NCBI GenBank assembly: GCA_008694505.1
Contig: VZDJ01000056.1
Location: 365,177 to 429,176 of the forward strand
DNA length: 64,000 nucleotides
Reading direction: 5' to 3'
DNA from: Cyanoderma ruficeps
Taxonomy: Eukaryota > Chordata > Aves > Passeriformes > Timaliidae
A program made the translations under genes and the position numbers. Positions within the stretch are counted from its first letter, which is position 1, and the number at the start of each line of letters is the position of its first letter. Shown piece after piece: positions 50,801-59,960 of this stretch. A model generated the notes under the pieces. That model saw nothing but the letters and a program-made list of their open reading frames with translations, was not told the origin of the DNA and searched no databases.

Positions 50801-51885
50801 GTGAATTCAGAGAGTTTTTCCTAATCTCAGTTCCTCACCTGGGAAACAGGGTGAACACTTGTAAAATTTGCAATCAGTTTTGACTTTATGGCCTTTGAGC
50901 TGGAATTCTTGTAGGAATTTGTACTAAAGACCTTCTTCTGCTGTGTCCCCTAAAACAAGCCAAGTATACTTGATTTGCTGGGGGTTTTGGGGGTGGTGTG
51001 GCTGTTTTTGGGTTTTTTTTGATGATTATGCATGCAAACCCATTTATAGGATTTCTAAATGAATTTTTCATTGGTACTGTAAACTGTAAGGCTTAAACAC
51101 TTTGCAAGCATCCAGTACTCTAAATCCATAAACCACAGGTTAGAACTGAAGCATCATGTTGCTCTTGATGCCTAAAGAGGCTACCTGGGACAGAGGCTGG
51201 ACAGAATTAAAGGAATAAAGTAGGGATTTTATTAAAAGGCCTTCAAAGGATGCACCTTGGGCAATACAAGAGCCTGGCCAGGGTTACACCCAACATGGAC
51301 ACAAGATGGACTCTGAGTCATGAGGTCTCACACTTTTTTAAGTTCTGGTCCATTTACATATTTGGGTTAATTGTCCAATTACAGCTTCAGGTTATCAAGT
51401 CCCATCCTCCCAGATTGCTCTCCTCAATTCCCTGTGGTTTGCACTTTTTGTGCCTAAAGCTGCAGTGGTGTCCTGGGGCTGGAAAAGGATTGTTTCGTCT
51501 GACTGAGCTGTGAGGAGAACTTGCTCATGCTTTATGTAAAGTTCAGAGTTACACACTGAGGCAGTGCAAAATCTGAAAAATACGAAAGCTAAAACTGAAG
51601 GCATCACTCTCACGTCCATGTTTCCCCGTGGTGACCTTTCAGGGCATTGTGAAGAGGGACGAGGTGGTGTTCAGGGCTGCCAGGAGCCGCGGGGTGCCCG
51701 TGCTGATGGTGACGTCGGGCGGGTACCAGAAGAGGACGGCGCGCATCATCGCCGACTCCATCCTCAACCTGCACAGCCTGGGGCTGCTGGGCAGGGACAG
51801 GCCAGCCTGTGCCCTGGGCAGTCCCAGCCTGCAGCACACGGTCACAGACTCTGCCAAGGACTTCAGCAACTTGTCACTGCAGTGA
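32423..51885 (+). CDS. HDAC11: HDAC11, class IV histone deacetylase/deacylase, complete (10 exons)
   Basis: HDAC11 is the only class IV zinc-dependent deacetylase of vertebrates and is also an efficient lysine long-chain deacylase. Ten plus-strand exons join in phase to 1062 nt, or 353 residues; the human protein has 347. The catalytic set is intact, at a constant offset of three from human numbering: His dyad H139-H140 (GGGFHHCSS), zinc ligands D178 and H180 (IIDLDAHQGNGHE) and D258 (YNAGTDILDGD), and transition-state Tyr Y301 (TSGGYQKR). The single deacetylase domain fills the protein. The start is inferred as AT|G split across intron 1, giving M-TELYEEPPPGCWPIVYSP, which aligns with the family N-terminus. 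The C-terminal 35 or so residues are unlike human. Exons: 32423-32424, 33774-33913, 35935-36035, 39807-39923, 41919-41961, 42109-42185, 43425-43487, 45384-45480, 48126-48304, 51643-51885. Confidence 0.97.
32425..35934. other. HDAC11 introns 1 and 2, no element recognised
   Basis: Outside exon 2, these introns begin CpG-rich and become AT-rich. No repeat family or RNA gene was recognised. Confidence 0.45.
33774..33913 (+). CDS. HDAC11: HDAC11 exon 2
   Basis: Encodes TELYEEPPPGCWPIVYSPD and FMGLEKLHPFDAGKWGKVIN, ending FLK plus one base. The acceptor is GCCCCACAG and the donor is GTAAAA. Confidence 0.95.
35935..36035 (+). CDS. HDAC11: HDAC11 exon 3
   Basis: Encodes EEKLIADDLIVQAREATDED then LLVVHTRRYLNKLK. 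The acceptor is CTCCTGTTGCAG and the donor is GTGCTG. It ends on a codon boundary. Confidence 0.95.
36036..41918. other. HDAC11 introns 3 and 4, no element recognised
   Basis: About 5.8 kb of intron on either side of exon 4. Only short homopolymer runs and a short CA run (about 40664-40672) are seen. Confidence 0.4.
39807..39923 (+). CDS. HDAC11: HDAC11 exon 4
   Basis: Encodes WSFVVAAITEIPPVAFLPNF, VVQRKVLKPL and RTQTGGTIM. The acceptor is CCCTGTTGCAG and the donor is GTAAGG. Confidence 0.95.
41919..41961 (+). CDS. HDAC11: HDAC11 exon 5
   Basis: A short 43-bp exon encoding AGKLAVDRGWAINV plus one base. The acceptor follows a ten-T tract (TTTAAG) and the donor is GTGAGT. Confidence 0.93.
42109..42185 (+). 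CDS. HDAC11: HDAC11 exon 6 (catalytic His dyad)
   Basis: Encodes GGGFHHCSSDKGGGFCAYAD then ITLAIK, including the paired active-site histidines H139-H140. The acceptor is CCTGTTCAG and the donor is GTAAGA. Intron 5 is only 147 bp. Confidence 0.96.
42186..45383. other. HDAC11 introns 6 and 7, no element recognised
   Basis: Outside exon 7 there is a small AT-rich direct repeat of GATTTAAACAAA-type units near 44660-44720. No known repeat family was recognised. Confidence 0.4.
43425..43487 (+). CDS. HDAC11: HDAC11 exon 7 (zinc ligands)
   Basis: Encodes FLFERVQGVSRATIIDLDA then HQ, with zinc-binding D178 and H180. The acceptor is TATCCAG and the donor is GTGAGT. Confidence 0.95.
45384..45480 (+). 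CDS. HDAC11: HDAC11 exon 8
   Basis: Encodes GNGHERDFMDDPRVYIMDAY then NRYIYPGDGFAK plus one base. The acceptor is TTTCCTTCAG and the donor is GTGAGT. Confidence 0.95.
45980..46080 (-). repeat. CR1 fragment (antisense) in HDAC11 intron 8
   Basis: GAGTCCAACCATCCTCCAGC, then CACTGCCACCAGTGTTCCCA, then TCGCTCCAGGGATGGGAAC. This matches an internal 3' portion of CR1 in reverse orientation. Confidence 0.65.
46081..48125. other. HDAC11 intron 8, remainder
   Basis: About 2 kb without recognisable repeats. A pyrimidine-rich run precedes exon 9. Confidence 0.4.
48126..48304 (+). CDS. HDAC11: HDAC11 exon 9
   Basis: Encodes AIKRKVELEWGTEDSEYLQK through KPDIVVYNAGTDILDGDPLG to ISPQ, carrying zinc ligand D258. 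The acceptor is TTGTCCCTCAG and the donor is GTGTGT. Confidence 0.95.
48305..51156. other. HDAC11 intron 9, left part
   Basis: Intron sequence with T/G-rich tracts near 50311-50345 and 50980-51018. No element or exon was recognised. Confidence 0.4.
51157..51555 (-). mobile_element. Solo LTR (minus orientation) just upstream of HDAC11 exon 10
   Basis: Read on the minus strand, it starts TGTGTAACTCTGAAC and ends AAGAGCAACA. Near its 3' end it carries CCTTTGAAGGCCTTTTAATA then AAATCC (poly(A) signal), followed by CTGTCCAGCCTCTGTCCCAG. This is an arrangement I recognise from common avian ERV LTRs. Length is about 399 bp. No exact target duplication is seen, and the boundaries are approximate. 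Confidence 0.7.
51643..51885 (+). CDS. HDAC11: HDAC11 exon 10, stop codon and catalytic Tyr
   Basis: Encodes GIVKRDEVVFRAARSRGVPV, LMVTSGGYQKRTARIIADSI, then a tail ending in LSLQ and TGA (51883-51885). It carries Y301. The exon is more GC-rich than the other internal exons. The acceptor is GTGACCTTTCAG, 87 bases downstream of an LTR. Confidence 0.95.
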   Translation, partial: GIVKRDEVVFRAARSRGVPVLMVTSGGYQKRTARIIADSILNLHSLGLLGRDRPACALGSPSLQHTVTDSAKDFSNLSLQ

Positions 51886-53530
51886 CAGGTCACTGAGCGT
51901 CAGTCACATAACCCAGAGGCAATACAGAGTAACTCTGTCTAACTCCTGAATTTATCTTCAGCTAAGGCTACGCATCCTTTTAAGCTAAATGAGATATGCA
52001 CTCAAGGGTACTGTCTTCGTGTCTAATATTGCTGTAGAAAGCTTAATTTGCTTCTCTGATTGGTATGGAGGGGATCTGTTATGTTGGAAGAACTATGCAG
52101 TTGGCATCTAAAGACTGTCCCAGGCCTGTTTCAGGTGCTGCAGCATGGTCTGAGGTGGGAGAAATATGGACTAAAGCTACTGTTTCGTGAGGTTTTTTAA
52201 ATACTGCATTTTATTTATTGCTTTTTAAATTGAAATACTGTTGTAAAACGAGTTCTGTGCAGACTTCAACTGTCAGTTGAACACTAAAGGGAAGTGCAAT
52301 ACTGTAAAAGCCAGGGCAGTTTGTTTATGGCTTTGAAGCCATAGACAGTTTAGAGGGAATGTTTGTAAATTCATAGTTTATTCCTGTTGTTGATAGTGAG
52401 TTAAATCCCGCTCATAAACACCTTGTGAATAGGATATGAAACACCTTTGGCTCCATATGCAAATGAGCCATAAGGGCTCACCATTAGCAGTCTGGTGTTC
52501 CAAACGAACTCTGCATGTGACAGGCAAAAGTTCTGTGCACTCCAACAGATGGAGAACTGCAGTCCAGTGGAAGCTGATCTTACCGTTCTCAACAACCCTG
52601 AAGAAAGAAGTTGTGTAGAAATATAGACTGTCTTACTATTTATTGCCAGCTTGTCATGTATAAAATGGTGAGGAGTACATTGAAATAATTTTCCCCCAAC
52701 TAGTGCTGTGTTTTTCACTTGCTCAGAGAGTAATGGTACTTCTGGTTGCAGTCATGGTTGGTAAGCAAATCCTTCATTACCCTTGTTCATCGAGGAATAC
52801 AGTGACATTTCTGCATTGAGATAATGTGCTAACTTTATATGGAGCTTTTAGGAGGATTTGGGAACAGAATAGTGTATTCAAAGCAAATTCAGTTGCACTA
52901 CCTGGGAAGTTTGGCTTTGTTCAAGTTGGTATTTTTTGCATTAGGTACTGTGGGTAGCAGTGGGTTGTAAATGTACTAAACTGTATATTTTGCAAGAGCT
53001 TTTATAACTTCCACTGATTTGTACTACAAGTTTTACGTCGTGTTTAGGTTGGAGCCGTCCTGTGAGGGAGCACCAGCATTTTCCTTGTAGTAGAGTTGTT
53101 GTGTAAGCTAGCTAAGGAATGTTTAATTCTAATTATAATACTTACCTCATCTAGTGTTCATGTTTAGATCATGGGGTTTGTCAGTTGTAGGAATTGCACA
53201 ACTGCTATAAATACCTGCTTTAAACCAGATCCGACCTATTGCACTAAGCTTGAGTTGCTACACTGGGATTAAAGAGCACTTTTAAATTTCTTACTAGAAG
53301 GATCATTAGAGTACGACTAATGTTGAGATTTATTTTTTCTATACTGTCTGACATTACTGAAAGATGTTGTTATTCTTTCATATAATTTTTATAAAATTCT
53401 AGATTACATTTGTATGAACTAAACCCCCATCATAGCACCATATGGTCTTTCCCTAAACATTTGCTGTTTGTGTTAACATGTTTCTATAATTTTCCCTCAG
53501 TGGAGATTAAAATGATGTTGAACAATGCTG
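51886..53530 (+). other. HDAC11: HDAC11 3' UTR (inferred)
   Basis: AT-rich sequence follows the stop codon without splice signals. An ATTAAA poly(A) signal at 53506-53511 precedes a T/G-rich stretch and is the most likely end. Another ATTAAA lies at about 53269-53274 and an AATAAA at about 54204, so shorter or longer ends are possible. Confidence 0.45.
53506..53511 (+). terminator. Candidate HDAC11 poly(A) signal ATTAAA
   Basis: Second-commonest vertebrate poly(A) hexamer, about 1.6 kb after the stop codon. Choice among several hexamers is inference. Confidence 0.4.
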
Positions 53531-55814
53531 ACTGACTTCTTGTCACTTCACATGGATCTTGGCTGTCAAAAAGTTTGACTGAAACAGTTTCTTGGAAAGA
53601 CACAAGATGTATTATTTTATACTTAAAATGTGGCTGAAACTACAGTGAATCTCAAAGGTGAGTAGAATAAGGTTTGTCAACAGCTTCTCTGAGAGTTCAG
53701 TGATAACTCCTTGAAGAGAGCTTGCAAGTTTTGTGTCCAAATACTTTTTAAGATGTCTTTGTAAGGGGTTAAAGTCACTTTCTACTTCCAAGTTCTACTT
53801 CATTACCTGCCTTGTAAATTCTAATCTAAGTGTTTTAGTATTACAGGTGGTAAACTGGTAACTGAGCTTCTGATAAGGCTGCAGTAGTTTTAGAGGCTTT
53901 TTATAAATCATTTTCTTTTCAGAGGACTGAATGTTTGCAGCAGAGCCTGCTGGCTCTCAGGCTCACCTGTGAAATTTCTGATAAGCAGCAGACACATAGA
54001 CTCCATTTCAGTGCTCATTGTGAAGTTACTGTTGGAAAACACACCACTCCTTTATATTTTCAAAAAATAATGTGCCTTAATACAGAAAAGGAAGAACACT
54101 CTGTGAAATTTTATCTTTAAAAGTTCCTGTATTTTACCAGATATATATTTACGGTATTCTGTGTTTTAATTGGGTTCCTCTGCTGCAATAATCTCTGTTA
54201 GATGAATAAATCAGTGCACAGTGCTTTCAAAAGATGCAATTATTAATCATGAGCTGTTTATAAATGGACTGTAAATGTGGCTGGTCATGTAGACTATCCT
54301 AAAAATTATGCAGGAGAGAGAGACATGGCAGGGGCTGAGGAGTTGGAGTCTGACAGCTGGAGAGGGTTTGAACTGCCAATAAATAACTCATGGAGGGAGA
54401 GGGAGGCTGCAAATCCTAGAAAATAATATTTTTTTTGCCAGAAGTTTCCAGAGGAAACTTGGTTAAACCTATATAAAAAAGACACACATTTCACCAAACC
54501 GTTTCAGTGTTAAAAGCCATTTCATCTGTTTACATTTGCTTTGAGTATTTTCTCATGAAGTGCAGAGCTGTGCTGCAGATGACCAAGATGCACAATCTCT
54601 CAAACAAAAAAATCTTTCTTTACAAACACAAGCAGAGGCAGTGAAGCACTGGGTTTGACTGTTGCAGTTAAAGAGGAAACTACCATTCTGTTGGTAAGTG
54701 TGCATATCTCTTTATTCTGCACTGCATGCTGATGGTTTTACAGGTTTCTCCTGCCACCGAGGATTGGATTAACTCCTCCTTGCAGAGAGAGGCTGGTGAG
54801 GAAATTTCTTGAGCTTTTTTTGCACCAAATAACCTGGACCCAGCATTCCCAGGCCAGTTTACAGCTTGAAGTCCCTAACAGCACTGAATTTAGAGAAGAA
54901 TATAGGCTTCATGAGCTTGCCTTGCTTTTTGCCAGTTCAAGGCAAACAATAGCCTTCATTGTCCTGAAGATAAAATCTGGGAGAGAATGTGTCTGAGAGG
55001 AATAAGGCTCCTAATGAAGCATGTGATGGTTGAGTTGTCAGCTAATTATCTTTTCCATCTGTTACCTAATAGGATTCTGCAACGCTGGGATTTAAGGTTT
55101 GTCAAGTTTTGCTATCTTTCACTCTAAACCTGGACATGTCTGCCAAGGCCAACAATGAACTGAGCATGTAAAGATAATAAATCTCCAGGGAGCAGCCTGA
55201 GTTATTTATATTGGATGAACAAGGCTGCCAGTAGAACTGGGGCGTCGTTTGGGTTGCTGGAGGTGAGAGTGCTTTAAGAGTTGAATACTTTCAGATTCAG
55301 CTTTAGCTGTGGGAATGTTTGAGCCTGAGATGTGAAAAAATGCAGACCTTTCAAAATACGGTATGTGAGAAAAATGTATGATTTAGTGTTTCCATTTCCA
55401 TCGAGGAAATAGCAATGCTCTGCTTCAACCAAATGATAAATTTCCTTTAAACTTAGTCATGTGATGATCAGGGAAACAAATTCCCTCTCAACCCCTGTCA
55501 AAGCAGCTAGAGGGCAAAGTTGGGTGTCTTAAAACCACCTGCTACCTACAGGACATGGTTCCATTAGTCACTGAGAGGAGGATTGCACTTCTCTTTAAAA
55601 GCTTTTTTAACAGGCTTAGAATAAGAGAAGTGTTTGTCAAGTTCATAAAAAAAAGTTTTCAGAGTCTGAATTGTGTTTGTGGTCGCTGCCCTCAGACCAA
55701 TTGTAAGCACAACTCAGTCTTGGACAAACCCACACCTTTTCCTTCAGCAGTGAATTGAGGGGCAATATCATCAGTGTTTCTGCTTCTGAGCTGTTTGACA
55801 CTGTTTGAAATTGC
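53531..55814. other. Downstream intergenic, no gene recognised
   Basis: AT-rich sequence with AATAAA hexamers at about 54204 and 55176. Short open frames only. Confidence 0.4.
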
Positions 55815-55945
55815 AGAATCCCAGAATGGTTTGGATTGGAAGGACCTCAAAGCTCATCCAGTCCCAGCCCCAGCCATGGGCAGGGACACCTTCCACTGTC
55901 CCAGGGTGCTCCAAGCCCTGTCCAGCCTGGCTTTGAGTGCATGAG
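55815..55945 (-). repeat. CR1 3'-end fragment (antisense)
   Basis: CAGAATCCCAGAATGGTTTG, then CATGGGCAGGGACACCTTCC, then CCAAGCCCTGTCCAGCCTGG. Confidence 0.92.
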
Positions 55946-58900
55946 GGTTCAGCATGTAATAATACATCTTTCCAACTTCACCTTGTACAGAAATGTGACA
56001 GGAAAAGGCCATTTTGGTTCTTCTGCTACTGTGAAATGCATCTTGAGCTCTCTGTGTGGCATTAATTATGGAAATAACTGGGAAGAGCCTTTGATAGGAC
56101 AAGGAGAATAGAGCAGAATAACCCCTGGGTGCTGTCAAGGCTTGGAATAAACACAGCCAAAGCAATAATTATCACTGCTGCCTTTATATCTCTTTAAGTC
56201 TGAGGCAAAAAAAGATCTTTGGGTGCTGCTTGGCATGTTGAAAGTGTGAGGGGGATGCAGAGGGAATTTGTGGCCAGCGAGCTGCTCAGTGTTGGAGCTT
56301 GTGGAGCAGTCCTGGGCTCTGCTCAGGATCACCATCTGCAAACAGCTGGAGCCCACAGGGGAAAGTCCTGCTGACAATGACTGCCAGCAGTCAGCAGCAC
56401 TGGTTTCAGACAGGTTTCCTCCTGGTTTGTTCAGGGATGCTTCAGTCCAGTTGGATGTTGAATTAGGGAGACTCAGTTACATCTTGTTGAGGCAGATGTT
56501 CAGTTTCCAGTGACCCACTTAAAACCTGCTCCCACCAAAGTGTTCCTTGTTCCTCTGCCCTGTGGGGTGATCTGAGTGCTGAGAGTCAGAAATATCTTTC
56601 TGTGGGCTATGGCAAGAGCAGGCAGAAGTTTCTAAGGATGATCCTGTCAGGAATGTGTAGTCCTGGATTAGCATCACCTCATAACACAGTGCAGGTTTAT
56701 TGAACAGGTAATGTTGTAAGAGATGTGATATTAAGACAAAGTTGCTTAGAATTTTATTGCATTTACAACAGATTAAGTGCTCTGCAATGAACAACCCACA
56801 AGTGCTCAGTTTAACAAGTGCTGAGCTACCGTGTAAATCCTTCCATGAGCCCTTTCTTGGTCCATCTCATTATGCAGCATAATTGTGTGGCCAGGCTTGT
56901 TTCCAGGAAATCTCCTCTGGCCCTGTGGCAATCTCACCATCATCAGGCTCTCCTTGCAAGGAGGAGTGAAAAAAACATGGCAGTGGGAAAGATGTCCAGT
57001 GTTCACAAGCAGCTGATGGGAATCCCAGCTGCTTTGGTGGGGTTGCATAACCTTGGAGTGGGAAATGCAGTGCCCCGAGGAGGAGGCAGTGCCAAGGAGC
57101 CTTTCCATGGGAGTGCTGTCAGATGAAGTGTTGGCATTGTGTGCATGGTCACATTTTAACCCTCCAGCCTGTCCTTGCTCGGCTCCTTGCTTGGGCAGAA
57201 GGGCCTAGAGGGTTTGTGTTGTAATTGGAGTAAATATCTCTTGAATGCACGTTGAATTTGGAAATCTGATGTGGCTCAATTAAAATGTGATTAGGTTTTC
57301 TGTCTCCACTGTAGAGGCTCTAAGTGCTCTGGAGAACCGTTTAATGTTGAAGGCTGGCCTGCTGCTTTTGGCTGAAATGCAGCTCCAAATATGCAATGCT
57401 CTGAGAAATTCCAGGACTCCCACTAGGTCAAAAATTTTTCTCTCAACTCTAACATTTCATCAAGTTCCCTAGTAACATGTCTCCATGTATCACAATCCTT
57501 ATTGCTTGGAAAGGCACCAACTTCACAATGAGCTGAGAGTTTTTGTTATATGTGCTGGATGACATTCTCTAGGTAGAGAGGTCTGATTAAAACAATTTCT
57601 ATCCCTTCTGATTTCAGACAGCATTTGTTACATGCTCTTGTTTTACTGTGTGTCACATGCTTGTGTGAGAATAATTTAGTTACACTGAGTATTTATCTAG
57701 TTTAATTCTATTAATTACAGTATTTTTAATTGACTTATCCTGGGATAATATGTCCAGGATCCAGTCACTTAAATCTGGGCTGAAGCAGAAATGAGCTGTA
57801 CTTTCAGAAGTGTACTTGGCATAAATCAAAACGTGGACAGGACAAGAGATCCTAAAAATCCCTGAGCCAGTCATGTTGTGGTGACCATGCTGATTGGGAC
57901 TCGATAATGTCTCACTTCAGTGCAGCAAACCTTTGTGAGAACTGTGTCCAGCTGATCCTGTTGTGGACGGTCACTTTGCTGAGGAAAATCCAGGAAGGTT
58001 CACTTTGCCCAGAGTAGGACCTGCAGTGCCCCTGTGCTCTGGTCTGAAACTGGCTGACAGCTCAGCTGAGTCTCACCCAGACCTTCCTTGGCTCTGGCAC
58101 TTGTGATGAAGTTGTTCAGAGATAATCCAACAAATGGTTTAATGACTCATTTTCAGCCGGAAGAACAGTGTGATTTGTATGGGGAACCAAAATCATCTTC
58201 TTTTGTTTACCCGCCCAAAGATGCTGATAATACAGTAGTTTTATAGTAAAAAAGGGCACTAATGTCCCATGGAGTCTCAGTGTACTCACTATTTATGACT
58301 CTATGATGCACTGGACTCCCTAGACCCCACTTATTCTCAATTTGAGCTGATTTCAGCAGTCTTCACAGTGAGTGGCTTGATGCTTTTTTATTTCAAGAGA
58401 ATCTTGGACAGCAGAGTTAGAACATTCCATATTCTGGGCCTCCCAGCAGCTTCTCCATGTGGTGAAGATTTATCCATGCCTGTCCTGTTCCTGCAGCAGT
58501 GCTGTGCTGACACTGGGAGTTGTCTCTGTGTTCTTGTGGCTTCTTAAAGAAAGAAAAGGTCCTGACCTTGCAAGTGGGGCATCAGAACATGTTGGGACCC
58601 AAATGTCCGAAAATATTTGGGCACTCTGGGCTTATTTTAGTGCATGTTAAGCACCTCTGTGGCTTTCTGGAGCACTCCAGCCCCAAGTGGCCAAGGGCTG
58701 TGCAGGAGGTGCCTGGGGGCTCCTCACTCCATGCCCAGAGCTGTGACCACGGGAGGCCACTCCCTCCTTATTGCTGGGGAAATGAAGCACCACAAGTGTA
58801 AAATGCAAATGATGGGGGTTGCCTTCACTTCATCCTGGAGAAGATGGAGTTTTGTATTTTGCACTGTCACTGTGACGGTGCTGCCATGTGCTCAGGTTCT

Positions 58901-59764
58901 GCTTTGAGCTGAATTGGTGCCCAAAGGCAGCTGTGCTGCCCTGCCCCGGGTGACAGTGAACACCTGAGCTCCTTGCTCAGTGCCTCCAGGGCACCAGAGC
59001 AGCCCTGGAAGACCCTGCAAAATTCAGAGCTGAGCTTTGGTTGGTGCAGGGTCTGGATGGGAAAGCACAGGAAGAGCAGCTGAGGCCACTTGGTTTGCTC
59101 AGCTGGAGAAGGGAAGACTGAGGGCAGAGCTCCCTGGGGGCTGCAGCTCCTCCCGAGGGGCAGCTCCCATCTCTGCTCTGGGACAGGGACAGCACCCAGG
59201 GAACGGCTGGAGCTGGGCCAGGGCAGGTCAGCTTCTTGAGGATTTAAACTCTGATGATTAAATTCCAAGTTAAGATGAGTAAGTGCTTTAGCAATAAATC
59301 TCAGTGTGTTTAGACACTGAAAAGATAAACCAAAAATCATTCATTTAATAATATTTTAGAAATTATTTTAGGCGTCTGCCTTTTAACATCTTTTGACATA
59401 TGCTTTTCAAGTGCTTTATCCGTGCATTTATAAATTTCTCTTTTGCTTTAAATAAAGCAGAACTAGGTATTTGATATTTAGAATCCTCATAGTTGTTATT
59501 GGAATTTTTCTTTGGATGAGGATTTTGGCATGGATGATACTTTACGAAACAGTCCCAGGTCTGGATCTCATTCATCACAGATCTTGAAAAGAAACATCCC
59601 TTGGCTTTCAGATAGGGCCATGGAATTTTGCAAAGGATGAATTGGAACTATGAAGTGTATGTACATTTAAATATACGTTCTTTTAAATATACAAAGCTTC
59701 TGTAAGATCAGGCTTGTACAAATTGCATTAATTTTACGTGTAAATTTAAAATCTATTATAGGCA
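55946..59764. other. Intergenic, no gene recognised
   Basis: About 3.8 kb. Open frames such as 58867-59340 (minus) show no domain similarity and have ordinary composition. Confidence 0.4.
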
Positions 59765-59960
59765 CTGCATCATAGAATAATGGAATCCCAGAATGGTTTG
59801 GGTTGGAGGGACCTTAAATCCCATCCAGTGCCATGGGCAGGGACACCTCCCACTGTCCCAGGCTGCTCCAAACCCCAGTGTCCAACCTGGCCTTGGGCAC
59901 TGCCAGGGATCCAGGAGCAGCCACAGGTTTTCTGGGCACCCTGTGCCAGGGTCTCGCCTT
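59765..59960 (-). repeat. CR1 3'-end fragment (antisense)
   Basis: CATAGAATAATGGAATCCCA, then GAATGGTTTGGGTTGGAGGG, then GGCACTGCCAGGGATCCAGG, then TTTCTGGGCACCCTGTGCCA. It keeps the characteristic 3' terminal repeat-like end. Confidence 0.93.
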
